From Streptomyces rochei (GTDB lineage Bacteria; Actinomycetota; Actinomycetes; Streptomycetales; Streptomycetaceae): a stretch of 55,173 nucleotides of DNA. The position numbers and the translations under genes are program-made. Positions 27,195-37,671 of the stretch are shown piece after piece (positions within the stretch are counted from its first letter, which is position 1; each line of letters opens with the position of its first letter). The stretch spans positions 1-55,173 of the forward strand of contig MUMD01000067.1 of assembly GCA_002155895.1 (NCBI GenBank). The letters run 5' to 3'. Below the pieces are notes generated by a model that made no database searches, was not told where the DNA came from, and was given only the letters and a program-made list of their open reading frames with translations.

Positions 27195-27288
27195 CCCGGG
27201 AGGCCGCGCGGGTGTCCGCCCGGGGAGGCCGCGCGGGTGTCCGCCCGGGGAGGCCGCGCGGGTGTCCGCCCGGGGAGGCGGCCCGGCC
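27195..27288. repeat. 26-bp tandem repeat in the tRNA-His / cebR gap
   Basis: About 3.6 copies of a 26-bp unit beginning CCCGGGGAGGCCGCGCGG. Two central copies (27219-27244, 27245-27270) are identical, the first lacks one G and the last is partial and diverged. The whole gap 27126-27409 is low-complexity GC-rich DNA, with further CGTCCGG repeats near 27345-27415, and holds no gene I can support. There are no spacers, so it is not a CRISPR array. Confidence 0.8.
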
Positions 27289-27409
27289 GGTCACGTTCCG
27301 CCCCGCCCGCCCCGGCACGCTCCGCGCCGGCACACCCTGACTCGTCCGGGTCCGTCCGGTCTCGTCCGGCTTCGTCCCGCCCGGGCCCGTCCGGTACCGA
27401 CCCGTCCGG

Positions 27410-28465
27410 TCAGGACGACGCCCGCTCCACCAGCTCCGTCGCCAGCACCACCTGGTGCCGGTCCAGGCCCCGGGAGGCCGCCGGCCGGCGGTCCGCGATC
27501 TCGTTCAGCAGGAGGTCTATCATCGCCCGGCCCATCTCCTCGATGGGCTGGCGCACGCTGGTCAGCGGCGGCTCCATGTGGCGGGCGATGGCCGAGTCGT
27601 CGTAGCCGACCAGCGCCACGTCGTCCGGGATGCGCCGGCCCGCCTCGCGCAGCACCTGGCGGGCGCCGGCCGCGGTGACGTCCGAGCCCGCGAAGACCGC
27701 GTCCAGGTCGGGGCGGCGGCGCAGCAGTTCCGCCATGGCCCGGCGCCCGCCCTCCTCGGTGAAGTCGCCCGCCTCGATCAGCTGCTCGTCCACCTCGTGA
27801 CCGGCGTCCCGCAGGGCCGCCCGGTAGCCGTCCACACGGCGCTGGGCGCCGTAGACGTCGAGGCGTCCGGTGATGTGCGCGATGCTGCGCCGCCCGCGGG
27901 AGAGCAGGTGCTCGACGGCCGAGCGGGCGCCGCCGAAGTTGTCCGAGTCCACCGACGCCAGCGTCTCCGCGGCCGAGCGCGGACCGCTGATCACCGCCGG
28001 GATCTCCAGTTGGGACAGCATGTCGGGCAGCGGGTCGTCGGCGTGCACGGAGACCAGCAGGACACCGTCCACGCGGTGCGCGGCCAGGTACTGGGCGAGC
28101 CGGCGCCGTTCGCGGTCACTGCCCGCGAAGATCAGCAGCAGCTGCATCTCGGTCTCGGACAGTTCCGCGCCGACGCCCTTGAGCATGTCCGAGAAGTACG
28201 GCTCCGCGAAGAAGCGGGTCTCCGGCTCGGGCACGACCAGCGCGATCGCGTCCGTGCGGTTGGCGGCCAGGGCGCGGGCCGCCGTGTTCGGGACGTAGCC
28301 GAGTTCGGCGACCGCCGCCTCGACCGCCGCCCGGGTCGCGTCACTGACCCGGGGCGAGCCGTTGATCACCCGGGACACCGTGCCGCGACCGACACCCGCC
28401 CGCGCCGCCACCTCTTCGAGGGTGGGCCGGCCACCGCTCCGCCCACGCGCTCCGTGGCCTGCCAT
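27410..28465 (-). CDS. cebR: Cellobiose-responsive LacI-family repressor CebR
   Basis: 351 residues from the ATG at 28465, with GGAGGCGGAG just upstream. The N-terminal LacI helix-turn-helix and hinge are clear (TLEEVAARAGVGRGTVSRVI; GYVPNTAARAL). The periplasmic-binding-type effector domain follows (IALVVPEPETRFFAEPYFSD; DAVFAGSDVTAAGARQVLRE; LVGYDDSAIARHMEPPLTSV). It represses cebEFG-bglC and is released by cellobiose/cellotriose. Two matching 14-bp boxes occur at 28686 and 32216. It diverges from cebE with 364 bp between starts. In plant-pathogenic Streptomyces the same regulator also controls toxin genes; none are in this window. Confidence 0.95.
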   Translation of the reverse strand: MAGHGARGRSGGRPTLEEVAARAGVGRGTVSRVINGSPRVSDATRAAVEAAVAELGYVPNTAARALAANRTDAIALVVPEPETRFFAEPYFSDMLKGVGAELSETEMQLLLIFAGSDRERRRLAQYLAAHRVDGVLLVSVHADDPLPDMLSQLEIPAVISGPRSAAETLASVDSDNFGGARSAVEHLLSRGRRSIAHITGRLDVYGAQRRVDGYRAALRDAGHEVDEQLIEAGDFTEEGGRRAMAELLRRRPDLDAVFAGSDVTAAGARQVLREAGRRIPDDVALVGYDDSAIARHMEPPLTSVRQPIEEMGRAMIDLLLNEIADRRPAASRGLDRHQVVLATELVERASS

Positions 28466-28641
28466 CGGCTCCGCCTCCCGTCGACACCCCCGCACTCTGC
28501 GGCTGGCCTGGAATTTAACAGGCCGGTCGGGTGTAATGACCGGCTCCGGGTCGCCGCCCGCCGTGCAGAGGGCTTCCCGCGCCGTTCGCAACGCCCAGTT
28601 AACAGGCAGATAACTGAACGCAGTTCGTCGCGTCCGTTCCC

Positions 28642-28670
28642 TTGACACCCCCGCCCGGAGCCGCGACTCT
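28642..28670 (+). promoter_or_regulatory. Probable cebE promoter
   Basis: TTGACA at 28642-28647 and GACTCT at 28665-28670, spaced 17 bp, resemble a housekeeping-sigma promoter (TTGACn-17-TAnnnT, with G for T at the first -10 base). The CebR box begins 15 bp after the -10 element, so the repressor would sit over the start of transcription. Confidence 0.55.
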
Positions 28671-28685
28671 TCAAGACATCACTTG

Positions 28686-28699
28686 TGGGAGCGCTCCCA
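28686..28699. promoter_or_regulatory. CebR box upstream of cebEFG
   Basis: TGGGAGCGCTCCCA is a perfect 14-bp palindrome identical to the known CebR operator consensus, 130 bp upstream of cebE and 220 bp from the divergent cebR start. Confidence 0.95.
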
Positions 28700-28829
28700 C
28701 ACTACCTGGCACTTACACATCCCGCACGTTCCCCGCCCGAGCCGCAGCGACGAACGAACGACATGAAGCAGCGGGTCCAACCATGCAGTTGGCCGGGGGG
28801 TCGGCACGTCAGGGCAACAGGAGGACGCA

Positions 28830-30155
28830 ATGCGAGCAGCACGCAGAGGATCGGCCCGCAAGGCGGTGGTCGTGGCGGCCATCGCGTCGCTGGGCGCCGG
28901 GCTGCTGGCCGGCTGTGCCGACGACGGCAAGGACGAGGACAGCTCGTCGTCGGGCGACAGCAGCGGCAAGACCACCCTCACCCTCGGCCTGTTCGGCACC
29001 ATGGGCTTCAAGGAGGCCGGGCTCTACGAGGAGTACGAGAAGCTCAACCCCGACATCAACATCGAGGAGACGGTCACCGAGCGGAACGAGAACTACTACC
29101 CCGCTCTGGTCAACCACCTCACCACCGAGAGCGGCCTCCAGGACGTCCAGGCCATCGAAGTCGGCAACATCGCCGAGGTCGTCGAGACCCAGGCCGACAA
29201 GTTCGTGGACCTGTCCAAGGTCGAGGGGGTGCAGGCCGGCAACTGGCTGGACTGGAAGTGGAAGCAGGGCGTCACCAAGGACGGCAAGGCGGTCGGCCTC
29301 GGCACCGACATCGGCCCGATGGCCATCTGCTACCGCAAGGACCTCTTCGAGAAGGCCGGTCTGCCGACCGACCGCGACGAGGTCAGCGCGCTGTGGGCGG
29401 GCGACTGGAACAAGTTCATCGAGGCCGGCGAGAAGTACAAGAAGGGTGCCGGCAAGGACACCTACTTCATGGACTCGCCCGGCGGCCTGATCAACGCCAT
29501 CCTCAGCAGTGAGGAGGAGAAGTTCTACGACGCCTCCGGCAAGGTCGTCTACAAGACCAACCCCGCCGTCAAGAAGGCGTTCGACCTGACGGCCGAGGCG
29601 GCCGAGAAGGACCTGGTCCAGGCGCAGACCCAGTTCCAGCCGTCCTGGGAGCAGACCATCTCCAACAACCTCTTCGCCACCGTGGCCTGCCCGCCGTGGA
29701 TGCTGGGCACCATCAAGGGCAAGTCCCAGCCGGACGCGGCCGGCAAGTGGGACGTGGCCGCGGCGCCGAAGTCCGGCAACTGGGGCGGTTCCTTCCTGGG
29801 CGTGCCCAAGAGCGGCAAGAACGTCGAGGAGGCGCAGAAGTTCGTCGCCTGGCTGACCGCGCCGGAGCAGCAGGCCAAGCTCTTCGCCGTGCAGGGCAGC
29901 TTCCCGAGCGCGCCGGCCGCGTACAAGCTGCCGCAGGTGACGGGCGCCAAGAACGAGATGACCGGTGACTCGCCGATCGGTGAGATCTTCGCCAAGGCCG
30001 CCGAGACCATCCCGGCCCAGGTGATCGGCCCGAAGGACCAGATCATCCAGCAGGGTCTGACCGACAACGGCGTCATCCTCGTCACCCAGGGCAAGTCGCC
30101 CGAGGAGGCCTGGGAGAACGCCACCAAGACCATCGACAACAACCTGGAGAAGTGA
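28830..30155 (+). CDS. cebE: Cello-oligosaccharide-binding lipoprotein CebE
   Basis: 441 residues, with AGGAGG directly upstream of the ATG. The signal peptide has the lipobox LAGC (Cys29), followed by an Asp/Ser-rich tether. The mature part is an SBP family 1 sugar-binding protein: TLGLFGTMGFKEAGLYEEYE at the start, IAEVVETQADKFVDLSKVEG, VGLGTDIGPMAICYRKDLFE and WEQTISNNLFATVACPPWML in the ligand cleft. It captures cellobiose/cellotriose outside the membrane for CebFG. The energising ATPase (MsiK in Streptomyces) is encoded elsewhere. The stop overlaps the region where cebF begins. Confidence 0.95.
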   Translation: MRAARRGSARKAVVVAAIASLGAGLLAGCADDGKDEDSSSSGDSSGKTTLTLGLFGTMGFKEAGLYEEYEKLNPDINIEETVTERNENYYPALVNHLTTESGLQDVQAIEVGNIAEVVETQADKFVDLSKVEGVQAGNWLDWKWKQGVTKDGKAVGLGTDIGPMAICYRKDLFEKAGLPTDRDEVSALWAGDWNKFIEAGEKYKKGAGKDTYFMDSPGGLINAILSSEEEKFYDASGKVVYKTNPAVKKAFDLTAEAAEKDLVQAQTQFQPSWEQTISNNLFATVACPPWMLGTIKGKSQPDAAGKWDVAAAPKSGNWGGSFLGVPKSGKNVEEAQKFVAWLTAPEQQAKLFAVQGSFPSAPAAYKLPQVTGAKNEMTGDSPIGEIFAKAAETIPAQVIGPKDQIIQQGLTDNGVILVTQGKSPEEAWENATKTIDNNLEK

Positions 30156-30160
30156 CCGGA

Positions 30161-31171
30161 ATGACCACCCGGCACGACACCGCCGCGCCCCCCTCGAAGG
30201 GGGGCGCGGCCCCGGGCCGAGGGCCCGGTGACGCGGTCTCCCCCGAGACGGCGAAGAAGCGGGCCCGGCTCTCCCGCCGCTGGCAGCGGGATCTGCGCTG
30301 GAGCCCGTACGCGTTCGTCTCCCCGTTCTTCCTGCTGTTCGCCGCCTTCGGCCTGTTCCCGCTGCTCTACACCGGCTGGGCCTCGCTGCACACGGTGGAG
30401 CTGACGGCGCCCACCGACATGGAGTGGGCGGGCCTGGACAACTTCACCAGGATCTTCGACGACGAGTTCTTCTGGAACGCGGCGAAGAACACGCTGACCA
30501 TCGGCATCATCTCCACGGTCCCGCAGCTGCTGATGGCGATGGGCCTCGCGCACATCCTCAACTACAAGCTGCGCGGATCCACGTTCTACCGCGTCGTGAT
30601 GCTCGCGCCGTACGCCACCTCGATCGCCGCCGCCTCGCTGGTCTTCGTGCTGCTCTTCGGCCGCGACTACGGCATGATCAACTGGTTCCTCGACCTGATC
30701 GGTCTGGACAAGATCGACTGGCAGAGCGACAAGTGGCCGTCCCAGATAGCCGTCTCGTCGATCGTCATCTGGCGCTGGACCGGCTACAACGCGCTGATCT
30801 ACCTGGCGGCGATGCAGGCGATCCCGCAGGACCTGTACGAGTCGGCGGCGCTGGACGGTGCCAGCCGGTGGCGGCAGTTCATCCACGTCACGCTGCCCCA
30901 GCTGCGGCCCACGATCCTCTTCACGGTCGTCGTGTCGACCATCGGCGCCTCGCAGCTGTTCGGCGAGCCGCTGCTGTTCGACGCCAACAAGGGCGCCTCC
31001 GGCGGCTCCCAGCACCAGTTCCAGACGCTCGGCCTGTACCTGTACGAGCAGGGCTGGGTCAACCAGCACCTGGGCCGCGCCTCGGCGATCGCCTGGACGA
31101 TGTTCCTCATCCTCATCGTGATCGGGATCATCAACTACGTCATCTCGCGCCGGCTGCGCGCCAGTAGTTAA
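30161..31171 (+). CDS. cebF: Cello-oligosaccharide ABC permease CebF
   Basis: 336 residues from the ATG at 30161. A GTG at 30152 overlapping the cebE stop is a possible earlier start that would add three residues. A polar, basic N-terminus of about 45 residues precedes six membrane helices (FVSPFFLLFAAFGLFPLLYT first). The MalF-type EAA loop is present (YESAALDGASRWRQFIHVTL, about 227-246), where the ATPase docks. It forms the membrane channel with CebG. There is no ATPase gene in the operon, consistent with the shared MsiK ATPase. Confidence 0.95.
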   Translation: MTTRHDTAAPPSKGGAAPGRGPGDAVSPETAKKRARLSRRWQRDLRWSPYAFVSPFFLLFAAFGLFPLLYTGWASLHTVELTAPTDMEWAGLDNFTRIFDDEFFWNAAKNTLTIGIISTVPQLLMAMGLAHILNYKLRGSTFYRVVMLAPYATSIAAASLVFVLLFGRDYGMINWFLDLIGLDKIDWQSDKWPSQIAVSSIVIWRWTGYNALIYLAAMQAIPQDLYESAALDGASRWRQFIHVTLPQLRPTILFTVVVSTIGASQLFGEPLLFDANKGASGGSQHQFQTLGLYLYEQGWVNQHLGRASAIAWTMFLILIVIGIINYVISRRLRASS

Positions 31172-31183
31172 GGAGAACCGGCC

Positions 31184-32095
31184 GTGACGACGACCCTGAC
31201 CAAACCCCCGGCCGAGCCGGTGCCCGAGCCGCCCCGGCGGGGCCGCCGCGGGCCCAAGTCGGCCCGTGCCGGCGGGCAGATGCACGCCGGCCCCGTCGCG
31301 TACATCATCCTCGCCCTGTTCACCGTCGGCTCGCTCTTCCCGCTGGTGTGGACGGCGATCGCCGCCTCCCGCGACAACCAGCGCCTGGCGCAGACGCCGC
31401 CGCCGTTCTGGTTCGGCGGGAACCTCTTCGACAAGATCGAGATCGCCTGGACCGACGCCAACATGGGCGAGGCGATCCTCAACACCACGATCGTGGCGGG
31501 GATCTCGGCGGTCACCGTCGTCTTCCTGTCGACGATCGCCGGCTTCGCCTTCGCCAAGCTGAAGTTCCGGGGCCGCAACGCGCTGATGCTGATCGTGGTC
31601 GGCACGATGATGATCCCGCCGCAGCTCAGCATCATCCCGCTGTACATGATGGTGGCCAAGCTGGACTGGACCGACCAGCTCCAGGCGGTGATCTTCCCGT
31701 CGCTGGTCAGCGCGTTCGGCGTGTTCTTCATGCGCCAGTACCTGCTCCAGGCGCTGCCCGACGAGATCATCGAGGCCGCCCGCGTGGACGGGGCCAGCAG
31801 TTGGCGCGTGGTGTGGCACGTGGTGTTCCCGGCGGCCCGGCCCGCGATGGCCGTCCTCGGCATGCTGATCTTCGTGCAGGTGTGGAACGACTTCCTGTGG
31901 CCGTTCCTGGTGCTGACGCAGAACGGCAACCCGACCGTGCAGGTGGCGGTGGCGGGCCTCGGCCGCGGCTTCACCCCGGACCAGGCCCTGATCATGGGCG
32001 GCGCGCTGCTCGGCACCCTCCCCCTGCTGCTGGTCTTCGCGATCTTCGGCAAGCAGATCGTGGGCGGCATCATGCAGGGCGCCGTCAAGGGCTGA
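31184..32095 (+). CDS. cebG: Cello-oligosaccharide ABC permease CebG
   Basis: 303 residues from GTG, with AAGGAG ten bases upstream. MalG-type permease with six membrane helices ([20 protein letters not shown] first) and the EAA loop [20 protein letters not shown] (about 196-215). It pairs with CebF. The gene ends 133 bp before bglC, a longer gap than elsewhere in the operon, and that gap holds a second CebR box directly in front of bglC. Confidence 0.95.
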   Translation: MTTTLTKPPAEPVPEPPRRGRRGPKSARAGGQMHAGPVAYIILALFTVGSLFPLVWTAIAASRDNQRLAQTPPPFWFGGNLFDKIEIAWTDANMGEAILNTTIVAGISAVTVVFLSTIAGFAFAKLKFRGRNALMLIVVGTMMIPPQLSIIPLYMMVAKLDWTDQLQAVIFPSLVSAFGVFFMRQYLLQALPDEIIEAARVDGASSWRVVWHVVFPAARPAMAVLGMLIFVQVWNDFLWPFLVLTQNGNPTVQVAVAGLGRGFTPDQALIMGGALLGTLPLLLVFAIFGKQIVGGIMQGAVKG

Positions 32096-32215
32096 CGCCG
32101 GCCGCCGAGAGCCGGTACCGCCCCGGGGGCCGGGCCACCGCCGTCCCGGCCCCGCCTTCCCCCCTCGTACTTCCACGCGTCGGTCTTCCGGCCCGACGCC
32201 CCGCCTGACCCCTTA

Positions 32216-32228
32216 TGGGAGCGCTTCC

Positions 32229-32229
<1 letters not shown>
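32216..32229. promoter_or_regulatory. CebR box overlapping the bglC ribosome site and start
   Basis: TGGGAGCGCTTCCA differs from the perfect CebR palindrome at one base. Its GGGAG serves as the only visible ribosome-binding site for bglC, and its last base is the A of the bglC ATG (32229). Repressor binding here would act as a roadblock inside the transcript, independently of the box at 28686. Confidence 0.9.
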
Positions 32230-33668
<1,439 letters not shown>

Positions 33669-33685
33669 GCCCCCCGGGACGGAGA

Positions 33686-33722
33686 CGGGGCGCGGCATTC
33701 CACGGGGGGATGCCGCGCCCCG
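33686..33722 (+). terminator. Terminator of the ceb operon
   Basis: A perfect 13-bp stem (CGGGGCGCGGCAT / ATGCCGCGCCCCG) with an 11-base G-rich loop, 17 bp after the bglC stop, between convergent genes. Confidence 0.82.
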
Positions 33723-33834
33723 CTCGTGCGTGTACGCCGGGCCGGTGGTGGGCGGCGGGTGCGGCCGCGCGCCGGCGAGCGCGCAACGGGCGAAGTGTCT
33801 GATCCGGGCGGGATTTGACGCTCTCAGGGTGCGC

Positions 33835-35238
33835 TCAGGGGAGGGATCGGGGCCGATTGACGGAGGAGATCAGCCGGGGGCCGCGGCGGCGCCGGACGCT
33901 CCCCCGGTGTCCGCGCCGCCGCTCCGGCGCCCGCCCGTCCAGCTGGATCCAGATCCGCACCTCGGTGCCGCCCAGCACGGAGGAGCCGATCCGCACGTCA
34001 CCGCCGGTGGACTCCGCCAGCCGGCGCACGATGTCCAGGCCGAGTCCGGTCGACCCGTCGCTGCCCGAGCCCCGGCCGCGGGCCATCGCGGCCTCCGGGT
34101 CGGGGATGCCGGGGCCCGCGTCCGACACGAGGACGATCACCGCGTCCTCGCCGTTGTGCAGGTCGACCGCGAAGGCCGTGCCCTCGGCGGTGTGCCGGAA
34201 CACGTTGCCCAGCAGGGCGTCCAGGGCGGCCGCCAGGTCGGCGCGGGCCACGGGTATGCGCACCGGGCGGTCGGCGCCGGCCACCCGCCACTTGCGGCCC
34301 TCGTCCTCGGCGAGCGCGGACCAGAACCCCATCCGTTCCCGGACCACTTCGGCCGCGTCGCACCCGGCACCGGGTCCGGCCGCGGCGGTCCGCGGTCTGG
34401 CGTCCCGGGCGGTGCGGATGATCGTGTCGACCTCGCGCTCCAACTGCTCGACGGCGGACCGGGTCTGGTCGGCGGCCGGCCCGTCGCCGAGCGAGGCCGC
34501 GTTGAGCCGCAGCACGGTCAGCGGGGTACGCAGACGGTGGGAGAGGTCGGCGGCCAGCTCCCGTTCGTTGGCCAGCAGCTGGACCACCTGGTCGGCCATG
34601 GAGTTGAAGGCGACCGCGGCGAGGCGCAGTTCCTCCGGTCCCTCCTCCGGCACCCGTGCGCCGAGCTTGCCCTCCCCCAGTTCGTGCGCGCCCTCGGCCA
34701 GGCGCTGCGCGGGCTGCACCATCCGTACGCCCAGCCGGTCGGCGACCGCGACCGAGCCGACGATCAGGGCGGCGCCGACGGCGGCGAGCACCGCCCAGGC
34801 CGTGCCGACGCCGTTGGTGACCTCGGACTCGGGGACGTACACCTCGACGACGGCGATCTCCCCGGAGCTGAGCGCGACCGGCTGGAGCAGGGTGGACCCG
34901 CCCTGGACCTCGGTGGTGGAGGCGCGGCCCATCGCGCGCACGGCGGCGATGTCCTCGTCGGTGGCGCGCCGCCGACCGATGTCGGCACCGCCGCTCCCGC
35001 CGGCGGGCAGGTGGACGGAGATCCCGGCGTCCGAGCCCGCGGAGGCGACGACGCGTTCCAGCTGGTCCCGGTCGGTGGTGATGGACAGCGCGGGGGCGAC
35101 GGCGGCGGCCTCGCGCTCGGCGTTGGAGAAGGCGCGGTCCCGGGCCATCTCGCGGATCACCAGTCCGAGCGGGACCGCGAAGGCGACCACCACCATGGCG
35201 GTGACCGCCAGCGACACCTTGACCAGGGCCCATCTCAT
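33835..35238 (-). CDS. Two-component sensor histidine kinase
   Basis: 467 residues from the ATG at 35238. Two membrane helices (about 7-28 and 147-167) enclose an extracytoplasmic region of roughly 115 residues. A HAMP domain follows (about 170-222), then a HisKA box DLSHRLRTPLTVLRLNAASL with phospho-acceptor His234, and an HATPase domain with N (LDALLGNVFRHTAEGTAFAV), G1 (VSDAGPGIPD) and G2 (GSTGLGLDIVRRLAESTGG) motifs. The C-terminal 40 residues are an Arg-rich tail of unknown role. The start overlaps the stop of the response-regulator gene (ATGA), so the two are coupled. The signal is unknown. Confidence 0.92.
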   Translation of the reverse strand: MRWALVKVSLAVTAMVVVAFAVPLGLVIREMARDRAFSNAEREAAAVAPALSITTDRDQLERVVASAGSDAGISVHLPAGGSGGADIGRRRATDEDIAAVRAMGRASTTEVQGGSTLLQPVALSSGEIAVVEVYVPESEVTNGVGTAWAVLAAVGAALIVGSVAVADRLGVRMVQPAQRLAEGAHELGEGKLGARVPEEGPEELRLAAVAFNSMADQVVQLLANERELAADLSHRLRTPLTVLRLNAASLGDGPAADQTRSAVEQLEREVDTIIRTARDARPRTAAAGPGAGCDAAEVVRERMGFWSALAEDEGRKWRVAGADRPVRIPVARADLAAALDALLGNVFRHTAEGTAFAVDLHNGEDAVIVLVSDAGPGIPDPEAAMARGRGSGSDGSTGLGLDIVRRLAESTGGDVRIGSSVLGGTEVRIWIQLDGRAPERRRGHRGSVRRRRGPRLISSVNRPRSLP

Positions 35239-35954
35239 CGCGGTGGCTCCGCGCCGGGAGAGGGGGCGGCGGGCGGCTCCAGCTTCACGCCGACACCGCG
35301 CAGGGTGTGCAGATAGCGGGGCCGGGCCGCGGTCTCGCCCAGCTTGCGCCGCAGCCAGGACAGATGGACGTCGATGGTCTGGTCGTCCCCGTAGGACTGC
35401 TGCCAGACCTCGGCGAGCAGCTCCTTGCGGGCCACGACGACGCCAGGCCGGCCGGCCAGGAAGGCGAGCAGGTCGAACTCCCGGCGGGTCAGGTCGAGCC
35501 GCCGGCCGTCCAACTCGGCCTGGCGGCGCAGCGGGTCGACGGTGAGCCCGCCGACGCGGATGACGGTCTCCGGCGCCGCCTCCGCGGGACCGGAGCGGGC
35601 CCGGCGCAGCACGGCCGCCATCCGGGCCGACAGGTGCTCCACCGAGAAGGGCTTGGTCAGGTAGTCGTCCGCCCCCGCGTTCAACAGCCGTACCACCTCC
35701 GCCTCGTCGTCCCGGGCGGTGGCGACGATCACGGGCACGTCGGTGATGCCGCGCAGCATCTTCAGCGCCTCGGAACCGTCCAGGTCGGGCAGTCCGAGGT
35801 CCAGGATCACCACGTCGAAGCGGAAATGGGCGACCTCGCGCAGCGCCTCCAGTGCCGTACCGACGCTGCGCACGGTGTGCGAGGCGTCGGTCAGGTGCCG
35901 GATGAGCGCCGAGCGTACGAACTGGTCGTCCTCGACCACGAGCACACTTGCCAT
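35235..35954 (-). CDS. OmpR/PhoB-family response regulator
   Basis: 239 residues from the ATG at 35954; a GTG nine bases upstream is also in frame. Receiver domain 1-120 with the acidic pair Asp9-Asp10, phospho-acceptor Asp52 in VVILDLGLPDLDG and the conserved Lys in YLTKPFSVEHL. A winged-helix output domain follows at about 135-230 (LTRREFDLLAFLAGRPGVVV; DDQTIDVHLSWLRRKLGE; LHTLRGVGVKL). It is the partner of the downstream kinase with a four-base overlap. No direct repeats that would clearly mark its own operator are evident in the 111-bp gap to the divergent gene. Confidence 0.94.
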   Translation of the reverse strand: MASVLVVEDDQFVRSALIRHLTDASHTVRSVGTALEALREVAHFRFDVVILDLGLPDLDGSEALKMLRGITDVPVIVATARDDEAEVVRLLNAGADDYLTKPFSVEHLSARMAAVLRRARSGPAEAAPETVIRVGGLTVDPLRRQAELDGRRLDLTRREFDLLAFLAGRPGVVVARKELLAEVWQQSYGDDQTIDVHLSWLRRKLGETAARPRYLHTLRGVGVKLEPPAAPSPGAEPPR

Positions 35955-36065
35955 GGGCGGCACCGTACGCCATGCGGACCGACCCGGTCCGAGCCTGTGG
36001 ACAACTCCGTCCGGGGCTCACGGCGGCGCCCGTTCGCGCGACACGCCTGGGGCGGGTGAGGCAGT

Positions 36066-36662
36066 ATGGCCGCGATGCGCAGAGGACTCATCCACGTGAT
36101 CGCCTGGCTGCTCGCCACCGGCGCGGCGGTCACCCTGTCGTGGTGGGGCGTCCACACGGTGATGGCGGGCACGGCCTACGACGCCCCCCGGGCGCTGCCC
36201 ATCACGGCCGCCGACGCGAGCGTCCGGGACGGGGCGGACGACGACGGGAAGGGCCCCGGCAGGAAGGACGACGGCGGGGAGTCCCTGGCGTCGTCCACCA
36301 GCCGGCCGTCGCCCTCGCCGTCGGGCAGCGCGTCGCCGACGGCGAGCGGGACGCCCCGCGAGCCCGGCCCCGCCCCGTCGCGGACCGCGCCGTCCACCAC
36401 GCCGCCCCGAGAGTCGGCCGGCCCGCCGCCCGCGACGTCCGGCCGGGTCAGGAGTTACGACACCGACGGGGGCCGCGCCGTCTTCGACCTCGGTCCGTCG
36501 TCCGCGTCCCTGGTGTCGGCGACGCCGGGTTCGGGCTGGTCGATGCAGGTGTGGAAGACGGAGTCGTGGATCCGGGTGGAGTTCACCTCGGGCGCGGACC
36601 GGGTGTCGGTGTTCTGCACCTGGCACGACGGGCCGCCGAGGGTGGAGATCGGCAGCTACTGA
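36066..36662 (+). CDS. Membrane-anchored protein with Pro/Ser linker and small C-terminal domain
   Basis: 198 residues. One N-terminal hydrophobic helix (LIHVIAWLLATGAAVTLSWW, 8-27) acts as a signal anchor. A long Ser/Pro/Thr/Asp linker runs from about 45 to 125 (SPSPSGSASPTASGTP). The C-terminal 70 residues are a compact beta-rich domain (YDTDGGRAVFDLGPSSASLV; MQVWKTESWIRVEFTSGADR; FCTWHDGPPRVEIGSY). This is the layout of a cell-surface protein carrying a small folded head. It diverges from the two-component system and could be its target or sensor partner, but this is only suggested by position. I do not recognise the head domain. Confidence 0.7.
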   Translation: MAAMRRGLIHVIAWLLATGAAVTLSWWGVHTVMAGTAYDAPRALPITAADASVRDGADDDGKGPGRKDDGGESLASSTSRPSPSPSGSASPTASGTPREPGPAPSRTAPSTTPPRESAGPPPATSGRVRSYDTDGGRAVFDLGPSSASLVSATPGSGWSMQVWKTESWIRVEFTSGADRVSVFCTWHDGPPRVEIGSY

Positions 36663-36695
36663 GCCGCCCGCGGGGCCGGGCTGTCTCGGAGGCCC

Positions 36696-36767
36696 GCGAG
36701 ACCCGCGAGGACAGCGAGACCCGCGAGGGCTGCGGGGTCGGCGAGGGCTGCGAGGGCTGCGGGGTGC
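36696..36767. repeat. Short purine-rich direct repeats
   Basis: Imperfect repeats of GCGAGACCCGCGAGG (36696-36710 and 36714-36728) and of GCGAGGGCTGCGGGGT further on, in the 139-bp gap between convergent stops. They lie just beyond the end of the spermidine-synthase-like gene and encode nothing I can support. Confidence 0.65.
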
Positions 36768-36801
36768 GCTCGGCGGTCCGCGGGACGGTTCGCCGGGACG
36801 G

Positions 36802-37671
36802 TCACGTGAACACGGAGTCCGGCGGCGCGGGCGAGTCCACCGCCGCCGCGTCCGTCACGGGTGCGGCGCCGCCGGTGAAGTCCCGCAGCGCGCGGCCGTG
36901 TTCGACGCGCGCGGTGTGCGGGTCGGAGGCCGCGCGCCGGGTGAGTTCGGCGACCGGCAGCGGGTGGTCGCCGGCGACCAGGACCGCGTTGCCGAAGCGC
37001 CTGCCGCGCAGTACGGCCGGGTCGGCGACGAGCGCCAGTTCCGGGAACCGGGCGGCGGCGGTGGCGATCTGGCCGCGCAGGTGCGCCAGCGGCGGGCCGT
37101 CGGCGAGGTTGGCGACGTAGACCCCGCCGGGCGCCAGCGTGCGGCGGACCTCGTCCAGGAACTCGGTGGACGTCAGGTGGGCCGGTGTCCGGGCCCCGCT
37201 GAACACGTCCGCGACGACCAGGTCGGCCCAGCCGTCGGGCACCTTCGCCAGCCCGGCGCGGGCGTCGGTGGAGCGCACCCGGATCCGGGCGCCGGGGTCC
37301 AGGGGCAGTTCGCGCCGGACCAGCTCGACCAGTCCGGCGTCCCGCTCGACGACCTGCTGGGTGGAGCGGGGGCGGGTGGCGGCCACGTACCGGGCGAGGG
37401 TGAAGGCGCCGCCGCCGAGGTGAACGGCGCGCACGGGCCTGCCGGGCGGGGCGGCCAGGTCGATGACGTGGCCGATCCGGCGCTGGTACTCGAAGGACAG
37501 GTACGCCGGGTCGTCGAGGTCGACGTGCGACTGCGGGGCCCCGTCGATCAGCAGCGTCCAGGCCCGCGGGCGCTCCCGGTCGGGGACCAGCTCGGCGCGC
37601 CCGCCGTCGACGTCCTCGACGACGGATGCGGCGGCCGCTCGTCCGCGGCGGGTGTTCCTGGACCTTCCCAT
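36802..37671 (-). CDS. Spermidine-synthase-like methyltransferase-fold protein
   Basis: 289 residues. Rossmann-like spermidine synthase/SAM-methyltransferase fold: VRAVHLGGGAFTLARYVAAT (about 80-99) is the glycine-rich nucleotide loop, STQQVVERDAGLVELVRREL carries the acidic residue after strand 2, and WADLVVADVFSGARTPAHLT (about 147-166) corresponds to the gatekeeper/aspartate region. The DYG..D signature of genuine polyamine synthases is absent, so the substrate may not be putrescine. Such proteins are common in actinobacteria as 'spermidine synthase' or 'fused MFS/spermidine synthase' relatives without proven function. There is no membrane segment. The C-terminal 25 residues are Ala/Pro-rich. 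Confidence 0.78.
   Translation of the reverse strand: MGRSRNTRRGRAAAASVVEDVDGGRAELVPDRERPRAWTLLIDGAPQSHVDLDDPAYLSFEYQRRIGHVIDLAAPPGRPVRAVHLGGGAFTLARYVAATRPRSTQQVVERDAGLVELVRRELPLDPGARIRVRSTDARAGLAKVPDGWADLVVADVFSGARTPAHLTSTEFLDEVRRTLAPGGVYVANLADGPPLAHLRGQIATAAARFPELALVADPAVLRGRRFGNAVLVAGDHPLPVAELTRRAASDPHTARVEHGRALRDFTGGAAPVTDAAAVDSPAPPDSVFT

Noticed and set aside
27195..27288. Possible CRISPR array
   Set aside because: The 26-bp units are directly adjacent with no spacers, and no cas genes are present; the Cas4-like protein at 41849 is paired with a helicase instead.
36802..37671. True spermidine synthase
   Set aside because: The methyltransferase-like core is present, but the characteristic polyamine-binding signature is missing and no polyamine genes are adjacent, so only 'spermidine-synthase-like' is supported.
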